Source: CAVDRM01 sp963611355 (GTDB lineage: Bacteria; Bacillota; Clostridia; Christensenellales; Aristaeellaceae). Taken from it: a DNA stretch of 34,843 nucleotides. The stretch lies in the NCBI GenBank assembly GCA_963611355.1, contig CAVDRM010000028.1, positions 1 through 34,843 on the forward strand, read 5' to 3'. Made by a program: the position numbers and the translations under genes. This document shows, piece by piece, positions 24,423-32,467 of this stretch (within the stretch, counting starts at the first letter, position 1; each line of letters opens with the position of its first letter). The notes under the pieces were generated by a model. The model was not told where the DNA came from and searched no databases. It saw only the letters and a list, made by a program, of their open reading frames with translations.

Positions 24423-25209
24423 TCCATTTCAGGTGCTGGGCGTTTCTCCGTCAGCCTCGGAGGACGAAATCAAGGCCGCCTACCGCAAGCTGGCAAAAAA
24501 ATATCATCCTGACCTGAATCCCGGCTCCGCAACGGCTGAAGCAAAGATGAAGGAAATCAACGAAGCGTATTCTGAGGCCATGAAGATGAAGAAGGGCGGC
24601 TATACCGGCTCGTCCTCCTACGGTCAAAGCAGCGGCTACGGCGGTTCATCCTCGTCTGGTCAGCAGCGCTATGGGCAGCAGGGCTACGGCAGCTCCTACG
24701 GCCGGCAGGGAAGCCCGTATGACCAAGATGATTGGAATCCATTTGGAGGGTTCGGTGGATTTGGAGGCCTCGGTGGATTTGACGGGTACGGGCGGCAAAA
24801 TACATCCTACGGCCGCACGACCAACCGCTCCTATGACAATCCGGAATTACAGGCGGCCAGCGATTACATCAATACAGGGCGGTTTCAGGAAGCAATCACC
24901 CTGCTCAACCGCATTTCGAGCCGCGATGCCGCATGGCACGCTTTGAATGCCCGCGCCAACATCGGGCTCGGCAACCGAATTGCCGCGCTCAACAGCGCAC
25001 GGCAGGCCGTGCAGATGGAGCCTGACAACCTTGAGTACCGTCAGCTTCTGAATCAGCTTGATTCCACTGCGCAGAGCTATCAGCGCTCCGGCTCGGCCTA
25101 CGGCTTTCCCAATGTGCTCTGCTCCAATCCCTGCATCACCTGCATGATGGCCAATGTGCTGTGCAACTGCCTGTGCAACGGCTGCGGCATGGGACGTTTT
25201 TACTGCTGA
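24412..25209 (+). CDS. J-domain protein with TPR-like region and Cys-rich tail
   Basis: A 265-aa co-chaperone-like protein. The J domain (about 1-65) has the HPD motif at 32-34 and should stimulate the ATPase of the DnaK encoded two genes upstream. Residues about 65-145 are low-complexity Gly/Ser/Gln/Tyr/Phe, including a GGFGG repeat. Residues about 148-215 look like a TPR pair (ALNARANIGLGNRIAALNSARQAV). The tail carries eight Cys (237, 241, 244, 251, 253, 255, 258, 265). Classical DnaJ zinc repeats (CxxCxGxG) and C-terminal substrate domains are missing. AAAGGAG lies 8 nt before ATG 24412. Confidence 0.88.
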   Translation: MGSDPFQVLGVSPSASEDEIKAAYRKLAKKYHPDLNPGSATAEAKMKEINEAYSEAMKMKKGGYTGSSSYGQSSGYGGSSSSGQQRYGQQGYGSSYGRQGSPYDQDDWNPFGGFGGFGGLGGFDGYGRQNTSYGRTTNRSYDNPELQAASDYINTGRFQEAITLLNRISSRDAAWHALNARANIGLGNRIAALNSARQAVQMEPDNLEYRQLLNQLDSTAQSYQRSGSAYGFPNVLCSNPCITCMMANVLCNCLCNGCGMGRFYC

Positions 25210-25244
25210 CGCAGAGCATATGTTTAAAAAAGGAGATAAACGCA

Positions 25245-25658
25245 ATGTCATTCTGGCAAAAAGTCAAGGCGACCTTAGCGAATTTTATGAATGGCCGCTA
25301 CGGTCAGGACAACTTGGGTACCTGTCTGTTCGTTGTGGCACTGGCGCTGCTGATTATCAATCTGTTTCTCGGAGCGGGCATTCTGTCGCTGCTGGCGTGG
25401 GCGCTCTATATCTGGATGATCTTCCGCATGTTCTCAAGAAACCGCGAAAAACGCATGGAGGAAAATCGGAAATACCTGGCGCTGACAGGCGATTGGAAGA
25501 AGAAATTCAGCCAATTCCGTGTGCGCCTCAAGAACCGCAAGGAATATAAATACTTCAAATGCCCCAAGTGTCACGCTCTCCTGCGCCTGTCCCGCGGCTG
25601 CGGCGAGGTAACCGTCACCTGCGGGCGCTGCCATCACGAATTCAAACAAAAGGCGTGA
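25245..25658 (+). CDS. Membrane protein with C-terminal zinc ribbon
   Basis: A 137-aa protein with two adjacent helices (about 28-43 and 45-61), a basic cytoplasmic linker and a zinc ribbon formed by CPKC (106-109) and CGRC (126-129). ATG 25245 follows AAAAAAGGAG at about 10 nt, 35 nt after the J-protein stop, so it is the last gene of the dnaK operon. Function unknown; it could tether the chaperone system to the membrane, which is inference. Confidence 0.78.
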   Translation: MSFWQKVKATLANFMNGRYGQDNLGTCLFVVALALLIINLFLGAGILSLLAWALYIWMIFRMFSRNREKRMEENRKYLALTGDWKKKFSQFRVRLKNRKEYKYFKCPKCHALLRLSRGCGEVTVTCGRCHHEFKQKA

Positions 25659-25701
25659 AACAAAAACCCATACGCAGAGAAATTGCAAGCGGCAGTTTCT
25701 C

Positions 25702-25780
25702 ATAGAAAAAAGACGGCACTCATGTCGCCCTCAGTCTGTCAAAAAAGCCCCATTGCGCATTCGCAATGAGGCTTCATATA
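25702..25780. repeat. Terminal region of a decayed IS (outer end)
   Basis: This stretch aligns, in the same outside-to-inside order, with the left end of the second IS copy at about 34283-34350. Both have an A-run, a GGCA/GACGGCA hairpin, CAG(C/T)CTGTC(C/A)AAAAA and then a strong hairpin. The inner hairpin here is AGCCCCATTGCG (25746-25757) with CGCAATGAGGCT (25762-25773), one mismatch. It acts as terminator on the minus strand (T-run complement of 25741-25746) and possibly weakly on the plus strand for the dnaK operon. Confidence 0.65.
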
Positions 25781-26196
25781 TGAGAAAAACAAGCGAAAAA
25801 GCAGGCATATCCACTGATGGATCTCGAACTTTTTCAAATTCATCGCGGTAAATTTGCGCTTGACCCAGGCGGTGACCGCGGGCAGCCCTCGATAGTAAGT
25901 ATAACGCATGGCGTGTTTTTCCTTCGCGTCGGCGAAGACGCGTTCAATGGCTTGCGAACGCAGCGCACAGGTTTCCCTGCCAATGGCCGAATACCGGACG
26001 TCCTCCGCCCGTTCGATGCAGTCGTGCCGGATGTGACGGGTACCCCGTCCCGGCAGCCTCCTCCTGCATCCGCCGGAATGCGCCCTCGATCACCTCTGCC
26101 GTAAAGCGATGGCGGAGCGCATGGCTGATCGCCGCAAAGTGCGGCAGACGCTGCGGCATCGTATGCCCCAAGAACCATTCACTTCCGCAACCCGCA
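25739..26196 (-). pseudogene. Decayed IS1182-type transposase remnant
   Basis: Read on the minus strand, the first part encodes FLGHTMPQRLPHF and VIEGAFRRM-EEAA, close to the transposase at the right edge of the window (about 88-90% identical over some 120 bases by eye). The second part, in another frame, encodes IERVFADAKEKHAMRYTYYRG and FTAMNLKK, the C-terminal signature of IS1182-family transposases. Lesions are: loss of the 5' half, a 13-base deletion near 26176 relative to the other copy, loss of the central catalytic region near 26045, and frame changes. It is a fossil squeezed between the dnaK operon and the upp promoter. Confidence 0.82.
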
Positions 26197-26222
26197 ATTT
26201 CCGTATTTTCGATGTTTTCCCC

Positions 26223-26251
26223 TTGAAATCGAACTGCATATATGATAGAAT
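26223..26251 (+). promoter_or_regulatory. Promoter of upp
   Basis: TTGAAA (26223-26228), 17 nt, TAGAAT (26246-26251). Confidence 0.75.
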
Positions 26252-26323
26252 ATTTATTTGGGTGAATCTTCCACTGCAATAAATGACGACAGGATCGATC
26301 AATTGAAAGGAAGGAACCGACAC

Positions 26324-26953
26324 ATGAGCAAGGTACACGTTTTTGACCATCCGTTGATTCAGCATAAGCTGAGCATTATGCGCGACACCAATACCGGCTG
26401 CAAGGAGTTCCGTGAGCTGCTCTCCGAAATCGCCATGCTGATGGTGTATGAGGTGACCCGCGATTTGCCCACCGCCGAAGTGACCGTTCAGACACCCATC
26501 TGCACAACCTCGACCAAGATGCTGGCCTGCAAGCCCATCGGCATTATCCCCATCCTCCGCGCCGGCTTAGGCATGGTGGACGGCATCATGAGCCTGATCC
26601 CCAACGCCAAGGTCGGTCACATCGGTTTGTATCGTGACCCGAAGACCTTAGAGCCTGTTGAATACTACTGCAAGCTGCCGGCTGATGCCGAGCATCGCGA
26701 GCTGTTCGTGCTTGACCCCATGCTGGCGACCGGCGGCAGCGCATCGGCGGCCATCAGCTTCATCAAGCAGCGCGGCTGCAACAACATCCGTCTGGTCAAC
26801 CTGATTGCCGCGCCCGAAGGCATTGCGCGTGTGCAGAAGGAACATCCCGATGTAGACATCTATGTCGCCGCGCTGGATGAAAAGCTGAATGAGCACGGCT
26901 ACATCGTTCCCGGTTTGGGCGATGCGGGCGACCGCCTGTTCGGAACAAAGTAA
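26324..26953 (+). CDS. upp: Uracil phosphoribosyltransferase
   Basis: A 209-aa cytoplasmic enzyme that converts uracil and PRPP to UMP in pyrimidine salvage. It has the family start MSKVHVFDHPLIQHKLSIMRD, the IPILRAGLGMVDG block, the PRPP loop LDPMLATGGSASAAI and the C-terminal uracil-binding YIVPGLGDAGDRLFGTK. Length is typical. ATG 26324 follows AAAGGAAGGAA; in-frame sequence back to 26258 lies in the leader. It has its own promoter and terminator, so it is monocistronic. Confidence 0.97.
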   Translation: MSKVHVFDHPLIQHKLSIMRDTNTGCKEFRELLSEIAMLMVYEVTRDLPTAEVTVQTPICTTSTKMLACKPIGIIPILRAGLGMVDGIMSLIPNAKVGHIGLYRDPKTLEPVEYYCKLPADAEHRELFVLDPMLATGGSASAAISFIKQRGCNNIRLVNLIAAPEGIARVQKEHPDVDIYVAALDEKLNEHGYIVPGLGDAGDRLFGTK

Positions 26954-26972
26954 GCAAACCTATTGCATACAT

Positions 26973-27015
26973 GACCGTCTCTGTCCGTATTTTATCATGG
27001 ACGGAGGCGGCTTTT
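26973..27015 (+). terminator. Terminator of upp
   Basis: CCGTCTCTGTCC (26975-26986) pairs with GGACGGAGGCGG (26999-27010) using two G-U pairs across a 12-nt loop, followed by CTTTTATATT. Confidence 0.75.
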
Positions 27016-27108
27016 ATATTCTCGGCGATGAAATGTGTCAGTAATGTATCGATATTTTAAGGATGGATAAAAAAATATGAATAAAACCAAATAATACATA
27101 TTTAAGGG

Positions 27109-27136
27109 TTGACAAAGAATGGAAAATCGTTATAAT
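27109..27136 (+). promoter_or_regulatory. Promoter of the atp operon
   Basis: TTGACA (27109-27114), 16 nt, TATAAT (27131-27136), preceded by AT-rich sequence (27040-27105) that could act as an UP element. Start expected near 27143. Confidence 0.85.
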
Positions 27137-27140
27137 GGTA

Positions 27141-27199
27141 TTTGCGAAAAGTTAGCGGATTCGCAAAAAACGGAACGGAATGTTCATTCTTTTGTTCCG
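27141..27199 (+). promoter_or_regulatory. Tandem leader hairpins of the atp mRNA
   Basis: TTTGCGAA (27141-27148) pairs perfectly with TTCGCAAA (27160-27167) at the predicted 5' end. CGGAAC (27171-27176) then pairs with GTTCCG (27194-27199). A stability or translational role is inferred. Confidence 0.5.
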
Positions 27200-27224
27200 A
27201 AGCAGCGCAGAAAGCGGTGGCACG

Positions 27225-27695
27225 ATGAAGGTACAGCCGGTCGTTTGGACGGAAACAAAAAAAATGGCTGTCGGTGTGGCCGGAATGTCCGCCGTGATGC
27301 TGTTTATTTTTTTGCTGCTCGGTCGTCTGGATTATACGGTTGTGCTTGGCGCTCTGCTCGGCGCAGGCGCGGCGGTGTTGAATTATTTTCTGATGGCGCT
27401 GACCATCCAAATCAACGCGGAATCAATGGCGGGCGTTCAGCTCCCGCCGGAAGATGAAAACGAAGAGGAAAAAGACGAAAAGAAGGAGCTGAGTCCGGAG
27501 AGCAAGGCGGCCAAAAAGCGCTCACAGTTTTCCTACACCTATCGGATGCTGATGCTGGCCGTCATCTGTATTCTCGGCGCGGTCGTATCCTGCTTTAACA
27601 TTTGGGCGACCGTAATCCCCCTTCTGTTCCCCCGCATCGTCATTTCCATTGAAGGCTTCTTGATGAACCGCAAGAAGGAGGCTGACCCCAAGTGA
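27225..27695 (+). CDS. atpI: ATP synthase protein I
   Basis: A 156-aa AtpI-like membrane protein, thought to help assemble the c-ring or supply Mg2+. Four helices are visible: two in the N-terminal third, then a highly charged loop rich in Glu and Lys (EDENEEEKDEKKELSPE), then two more. ATG 27225 is preceded only by a weak GCGGTGG site; the frame back to 27180 lies in the leader. The position before the a subunit, with a 4-base GTGA overlap, supports the assignment more than sequence similarity does. Confidence 0.78.
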   Translation: MKVQPVVWTETKKMAVGVAGMSAVMLFIFLLLGRLDYTVVLGALLGAGAAVLNYFLMALTIQINAESMAGVQLPPEDENEEEKDEKKELSPESKAAKKRSQFSYTYRMLMLAVICILGAVVSCFNIWATVIPLLFPRIVISIEGFLMNRKKEADPK

Positions 27696-28594
27696 ATGAA
27701 AAAAACCGCCGCGCCAAGGTAAAAGACGCGCTGCTGATTGTGATGATTGTCCTGCCCTTCCTGTTGGCCATCACGCTGAAGGTGCTGACAACGCCGCAGT
27801 CGGACGACATTTCCATTACGGGCGCACAGGTTTATTTTACCATTAAAATGCCGGTTATGGACTTGCCCGTCAGCGCATCGCAGGTGAACACCGCCGCCGT
27901 GATGATTTCCATGCTGGGGCTGTGCCTGTACCTGACACACGGGCTGACCGTCATTCCGCATTCCAAGCGGCAAATCGTGGCAGAATGGATTGTGGAAAAG
28001 GTCAATGCGCTGGTGCTGGACAATATGGGAGAACGCTTCATGGGCTATGCGCCCTTCGTGGCGGCCATCATGGGGCTTTCCGCCTTTTCCAGCCTGTCCA
28101 GCCTGCTCGGACTGTATCCGCCGACCTCGGACTTGAACATTGTCGGCGGCTGGGCGATTCTTGTGTTCATCCTCATTACGCACTACAAGCTCAAGGGCGG
28201 CCTGCTGCCCTATGTCAAGGGCTTTTTCGAGCCGCTGTTTGTCTTTGGCCCGTTTAACATCATCGGCGAGATCGCGACGCCCGTGTCCATGTCTTTCCGT
28301 CATTACGGCAACGTGCTGTCCGGCGTGGTCATTTCAACGCTGGTCGCCGCAGCGCTGCAGAGCCTTTCCAGGCTGCTGCTCGGCTGGCTGCCCGGTATAC
28401 TGGGGCAGTTCCCGTTCCTGCAAATCGGTCTCCCCGCGATTCTGTCCCTGTATTTGGACATCTTCAGCGGCTGCATGCAGGCGTTCATTTTCGCCATGCT
28501 GACCATGATTTACATTCAAACCGGCTTCCCGGAGGAAGACTACGAACGGCGTAAGGCAAAGCGAAATGCCAAAAAGGCTTTGCATACTGCATAA
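27692..28594 (+). CDS. atpB: ATP synthase Fo subunit a
   Basis: A 300-aa membrane subunit forming the ion half-channels against the c-ring. The essential arginine is R203 in MSFRHYGNVLSG, within the conserved ATPVSMSFR helix. There are five to six helices with an extended N-terminal loop. GTG start at 27692 overlaps the atpI stop and follows AAGGAGG at about 11 nt. The helix context is compatible with Na+ or H+ coupling; the c subunit argues for Na+. Confidence 0.93.
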   Translation: MNEKNRRAKVKDALLIVMIVLPFLLAITLKVLTTPQSDDISITGAQVYFTIKMPVMDLPVSASQVNTAAVMISMLGLCLYLTHGLTVIPHSKRQIVAEWIVEKVNALVLDNMGERFMGYAPFVAAIMGLSAFSSLSSLLGLYPPTSDLNIVGGWAILVFILITHYKLKGGLLPYVKGFFEPLFVFGPFNIIGEIATPVSMSFRHYGNVLSGVVISTLVAAALQSLSRLLLGWLPGILGQFPFLQIGLPAILSLYLDIFSGCMQAFIFAMLTMIYIQTGFPEEDYERRKAKRNAKKALHTA

Positions 28595-28622
28595 TTAGAA
28601 AATCATTAAGGAGGTTCCTACC

Positions 28623-28928
28623 ATGCTTGAACTTGCTATCGGAATCATTCTCGCCGGCTGCGCCATCGGCGCCGGTCTCGCCCTCATCGCCGGCATCGGC
28701 CCCGGTATCGGCGAAGGCAACGCAGCTGCCAAGGCCTGCGAAGCCATCGGCCGACAGCCGGAGGCGAAGAGCGCAATCACCTCGACCCTCATCATGGGCG
28801 ATGCCATCGCCGAAACCACCGGTCTGTATGGTCTGGTCATCGGCATTCTGCTGATTTTCGTTGCGCCCAGTATGTTCATCAATCTTTTGAAGGAAGCAGT
28901 GACCACTTGGGGCGCAGGTCTGCTTTGA
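28623..28928 (+). CDS. atpE: ATP synthase Fo subunit c with two membrane carboxylates
   Basis: A 101-aa, two-helix rotor subunit. Helix 1 contains GIGPGIGEGNAAA with E31; the loop is the conserved RQPEAK (44-49); helix 2 contains AIAETTGLYG with the ion-binding E64 and T65. In the Na+-binding rotor of Ilyobacter the helix-1 ligand is Gln32 with Glu65 and Ser66. In Fusobacterium nucleatum it is Glu32, the described two-carboxylate Na+ type, which this sequence resembles. D60 adds a further acidic residue near the site. AAGGAGGT precedes the ATG. The C-terminus is about ten residues longer than usual. Confidence 0.95.
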   Translation: MLELAIGIILAGCAIGAGLALIAGIGPGIGEGNAAAKACEAIGRQPEAKSAITSTLIMGDAIAETTGLYGLVIGILLIFVAPSMFINLLKEAVTTWGAGLL

Positions 28929-28970
28929 TTTTTGTCAATTTTCCAAGCCATTCATAGAAAGGCAGAGCCC

Positions 28971-29474
28971 ATGCAGACACTTGAAATCATTTCTGTCAAC
29001 ATTTGGCAGATTCTTATTTCGCTTGCCAATCTGCTCATCATGCTGGTCATCCTCAAAAAGTTTTTGTTTAAGCCCGTGCAGAAGGTCGTGGCCGAGCGCG
29101 AGACGCAGGTCAAGAAGATTTATGAAGAGGCTGACGAAAACCGCGCCGCCGCAGCCGACATGAAGCAGGCATATGAAAGCAGGCTGGCAGCCGCCCGCGA
29201 GGAAGCGGACGGTCTGGTTCGCAATGCCGTTCAGACGGCGCAGCGTAAAAGCGACAGCATGATTGCCGAGGCCAGCAGCCAGGTCAGCCATATGAAGCGG
29301 AAGGCCGAGGAAGAAATCGCGCGGGAAAAGAAGCAGATGCTTCAGGATGTGCGCGGAGAAATTTCCGATATTGCCGTCAGCATTGCATCCAAGGTCGTGG
29401 AGCGTGAAATCAACGAAAGCGACCATAAGGCTCTTGTGGATGAATTCATCAGGAACGTGGGTGAACAGCCGTGA
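28971..29474 (+). CDS. atpF: ATP synthase Fo subunit b
   Basis: A 167-aa peripheral-stalk subunit with one N-terminal helix (about 8-28), then a long charged coiled coil (about 35-150). LFKPVQKVVAERETQV and the Ala/Glu/Lys-rich middle are typical. ATG 28971 follows GAAAGG; the longer frame to 28932 begins in the intergenic spacer. It overlaps atpH by 4 nt. Confidence 0.93.
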   Translation: MQTLEIISVNIWQILISLANLLIMLVILKKFLFKPVQKVVAERETQVKKIYEEADENRAAAADMKQAYESRLAAAREEADGLVRNAVQTAQRKSDSMIAEASSQVSHMKRKAEEEIAREKKQMLQDVRGEISDIAVSIASKVVEREINESDHKALVDEFIRNVGEQP

Positions 29475-30007
29475 CGGAGCTGAGCAGAGAATACGGCGAC
29501 GGTCTGTATGCCCTGTGCGCTGAGGAAAAAATCGAAGCCGAGGTGCTGGACGAATTAAAGGCGCTCTTGGGTGTTTTGAAGGAGCAGCCCGATTTCATTC
29601 GCCTGTTGTCCAATATGTCACTGCCCAAGGCGGAGCGGCTCTCCATTTTAGACAGTGCTCTGCGCGGTCAGGTACACCCCTATGTGCTGAATTTTCTGAA
29701 GCTCCTCCTGGAGCGTTCCGCGCTTCATGAGCTGAACGGGTGCGAACAGGCATACAGAGAGAATTTCAACCGTGACCACAGGGTGCTGGAGGCGCGGGTG
29801 ACAACGGGCGCGTCGCTGGACAATGCGCAGCGTGAGCGGCTCCTTGAAAAGCTCCGCGGCATGACAGGGAAAACGGTCGTTCTGTCTGAGCAGGTGGATT
29901 CCGCCGTGCTGGGCGGCGCGATACTGGAAATGGACGGCAAGCGGTACGACAACACCGTTCGCCACCGTTTGGAGGCCATTCACCGCTCGATGACGGGGGA
30001 TGAATGA
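29471..30007 (+). CDS. atpH: ATP synthase F1 subunit delta
   Basis: A 178-aa OSCP/delta subunit linking the b stalk to the alpha subunits. The C-terminal family block is visible (VTTGASLDNAQRERLLEKL, then GGAILEMDGKRYDNTVRHRL). GTG start overlaps the atpF stop (GTGA). The 60 bases to atpA hold no further gene. Confidence 0.92.
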   Translation: MTELSREYGDGLYALCAEEKIEAEVLDELKALLGVLKEQPDFIRLLSNMSLPKAERLSILDSALRGQVHPYVLNFLKLLLERSALHELNGCEQAYRENFNRDHRVLEARVTTGASLDNAQRERLLEKLRGMTGKTVVLSEQVDSAVLGGAILEMDGKRYDNTVRHRLEAIHRSMTGDE

Positions 30008-30067
30008 AATTATCTGCGTTTCTGACGGCCAGCTTCATTGGCCGGATTGACTGAAAGCGGTGATACG

Positions 30068-31585
30068 ATGCAGTTAAAACCAGAAGAAATTTCCAAGCTC
30101 ATTAAAGAGCAAATCAAGCATTACGAGAACAAAATCAGCCAGAGCGATACGGGCACCATCCTGATGATTGGCGACGGCATTGCCCGCGCCAGCGGCTTGG
30201 AACATTGCATGGCCAACGAGCTGGTGCGCTTTCAAAACGGCGAATACGGCATGGCGCTGAATTTGGAGGAGAACTCCGTTGCCATCGTTATGCTGGGCAG
30301 TGACGAGGGCATCCGCGAGGGCGATACCGTGGAGCGCACGGGACGCGTCGTCTCCGTGCCTGTCGGCGAGGCGCTCATCGGGCGCGTGGTCAATGCGCTG
30401 GGTCAGCCCATAGACGGCCGAGGCACGATTGAATCCAAAGAATACCGCCCCATTGAGCGCAATGCCCCCGGCATCATCGAGAGAAAAAGCGTTTCCGTGC
30501 CGCTTCAAACTGGTATCAAGGCCATTGACAGCATGATTCCGATTGGCCGCGGTCAGCGTGAGCTGATTATCGGTGACCGTCAGACCGGTAAAACGGTCAT
30601 TGCGCTGGACACCATCATTAATCAAAAGGGCAAGGATGTCATCTGCATTTATGTGGCCATCGGCCAGAAATGCTCGACAGTGGCGCAGCTGGTGGATACC
30701 CTGTCCGCCGCGGGTGCGATGGATTATACCATCGTCGTCAGCGCAACGGCATCCGATTTGTCGCCGCTTCAATATATTGCGCCCTATTCCGGCTGCGCAA
30801 TGGCGGAATATTTTATGGACAAGGGCAAGGACGTGCTGATTGTCTATGATGATTTGTCCAAGCATGCCGTGGCGTACCGCGCTCTTTCACTGCTGATTCG
30901 CCGCCCACCGGGACGAGAGGCTTATCCGGGCGATGTTTTCTATCTGCACAGCCGTTTGCTGGAGCGTGCGGCGCGTGTTGACCCTGCGCACGGCGGTGGC
31001 TCCATTACTGCGCTGCCCATCATTGAGACGCAGGCAGGCGATGTCTCCGCGTACATCCCGACCAACGTGATTTCGATTACCGACGGTCAGATCTTCCTGG
31101 AAACGGAAATGTTCCATGCGGGCATTATGCCGGCTGTTAACCCCGGTATTTCCGTCAGCCGTGTCGGCGGCAATGCGCAGATTAAGGCCATGAAGAAGGT
31201 CGCCGGAACCCTTAAGCTCCTGTACAGCCAGTATCGTGAGCTGCAGGGCTTCGCGCAGTTCGGTTCGGACTTGGACACAGACACCAAGGCACGTCTGGCG
31301 CAGGGCGAGCGCATCGTGGCCGTACTCAAGCAGAATCACAGTCACCCTGTCCCCGTGGAAAATCAGGTGTGCATTTTCTACGCCGTCACGCATGACTTCC
31401 TGAAGGAAATCGAGGTTCGCGACGCTGCCGAATATGAGGAAGGGCTGTATGAGCGCATGGCGGCACAGCATATGCCTGTGCTGGAGGCCATCCGCACGAC
31501 CGGCGAACTGAGCAAGGACACCGAGGCACAGCTGAAGGCGGCGCTCGAAGCTTATACGAAGGATTTTATCAAAGCGAAGCAGTAA
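30068..31585 (+). CDS. atpA: ATP synthase F1 subunit alpha
   Basis: A 505-aa regulatory nucleotide-binding subunit of F1. It has the N-terminal barrel (DTGTILMIGDGIARASGL), Walker A GDRQTGKT (169-176) and the late PAVNPGISVSRVGGNAQ motif. I start at ATG 30068, because the longer frame to 30038 adds non-conserved residues and family members start with a short helix like this one. The ribosome site is weak (GCGGTGAT), much like that of atpI. Confidence 0.97.
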   Translation: MQLKPEEISKLIKEQIKHYENKISQSDTGTILMIGDGIARASGLEHCMANELVRFQNGEYGMALNLEENSVAIVMLGSDEGIREGDTVERTGRVVSVPVGEALIGRVVNALGQPIDGRGTIESKEYRPIERNAPGIIERKSVSVPLQTGIKAIDSMIPIGRGQRELIIGDRQTGKTVIALDTIINQKGKDVICIYVAIGQKCSTVAQLVDTLSAAGAMDYTIVVSATASDLSPLQYIAPYSGCAMAEYFMDKGKDVLIVYDDLSKHAVAYRALSLLIRRPPGREAYPGDVFYLHSRLLERAARVDPAHGGGSITALPIIETQAGDVSAYIPTNVISITDGQIFLETEMFHAGIMPAVNPGISVSRVGGNAQIKAMKKVAGTLKLLYSQYRELQGFAQFGSDLDTDTKARLAQGERIVAVLKQNHSHPVPVENQVCIFYAVTHDFLKEIEVRDAAEYEEGLYERMAAQHMPVLEAIRTTGELSKDTEAQLKAALEAYTKDFIKAKQ

Positions 31586-31597
31586 GGAGGGGTGACC

Positions 31598-32446
31598 GTG
31601 GCCGGCGCGTCCATGAAGGACATTAAGCTGCGCATCCGAAGCGTGGAAAGCACCATGCAGATCACCAAGGCCATGCAGCTTGTGGCGACCTCCAAGCTCC
31701 GCCGCGTGAAGGAGCGCATGGAAAAGAGCAAGCCCTATGCGGCTATTTCCATGGAAGCTATGACAGCCGCCGTTATGCACTGCGGAGACAAGACCGTGCC
31801 GTTTGCCACGGCGCGTCCCGTGAAGCGCAGGTGCTATGTCATCATCGCCGGTGAGCGCGGTCTGGCAGGCGGCTATAACAACAATGTCTTTAAGGCAGTG
31901 CAGGCACATACGGGGGATGTCCCCTTCTGCGTCCTGCCGCTGGGAAGAAAAGCCATCGAGAAATATAACCGCCTCGGCGCGGAGCTTCTGTCGGAGGAAT
32001 ACGCTCATGTGGAAGGACTTTCCGTCGGCAAATGCTATAAGCTGGCGGCCATGCTGATGGACGGCTATCAAACGGAAAAATTTGACGAGCTGTGGCTGGT
32101 GTACACCGGCTTCAAGTCCATGATGACGCAGGAGGTCGCTTTGGAGCAGCTTCTGCCCATCGCAGGAACGGAGCCAAAGGCGGAAGAAATCGCCTCTTCT
32201 ACGGTGTATGAGCCGGAGGCAGCCGAGCTGCTGAAGAAAGTCATGCCGGATTTTCTGGCGGGCCGTCTGTACAGTGCGGTGTGCGATTCCTATGCCAGCG
32301 AAGTGGCAGCACGCCGCAATGCGATGGATTCCGCCACCAAAAATGCAGATGCGATGATTTCGGATCTGCGGCTCAAATATAACCGTGCCCGTCAGGGCGC
32401 GATTACCCAAGAAATCACGGAAATCGTGGCCGGTGCGGAAGAATAA
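31598..32446 (+). CDS. atpG: ATP synthase F1 subunit gamma
   Basis: A 282-aa central-stalk subunit. The N-terminal coiled coil reads MKDIKLRIRSVESTMQITKAM, and the C-terminal helix ends KYNRARQGAITQEITEIVAGA. I choose GTG 31598 (protein starts M-AGAS-MKDIK) because AAGGAGG (31584-31590) is then 7 nt away; from GTG 31592 it would be only 1 nt. ATG 31613 is a further alternative. The middle domain is ordinary. Confidence 0.94.
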   Translation: MAGASMKDIKLRIRSVESTMQITKAMQLVATSKLRRVKERMEKSKPYAAISMEAMTAAVMHCGDKTVPFATARPVKRRCYVIIAGERGLAGGYNNNVFKAVQAHTGDVPFCVLPLGRKAIEKYNRLGAELLSEEYAHVEGLSVGKCYKLAAMLMDGYQTEKFDELWLVYTGFKSMMTQEVALEQLLPIAGTEPKAEEIASSTVYEPEAAELLKKVMPDFLAGRLYSAVCDSYASEVAARRNAMDSATKNADAMISDLRLKYNRARQGAITQEITEIVAGAEE

Positions 32447-32467
32447 GGCATCGGGAAAGGAGCAAAC

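Noticed and set aside
24730..24800. Tandem DNA repeat in the J-protein gene
   Set aside because: The GGNTTNGGNGGN pattern simply encodes the Gly/Phe linker and stays in frame; not a separate repeat element.
27137..27224. Riboswitch in the atp leader
   Set aside because: Two simple hairpins only, with no conserved riboswitch core that I recognise.
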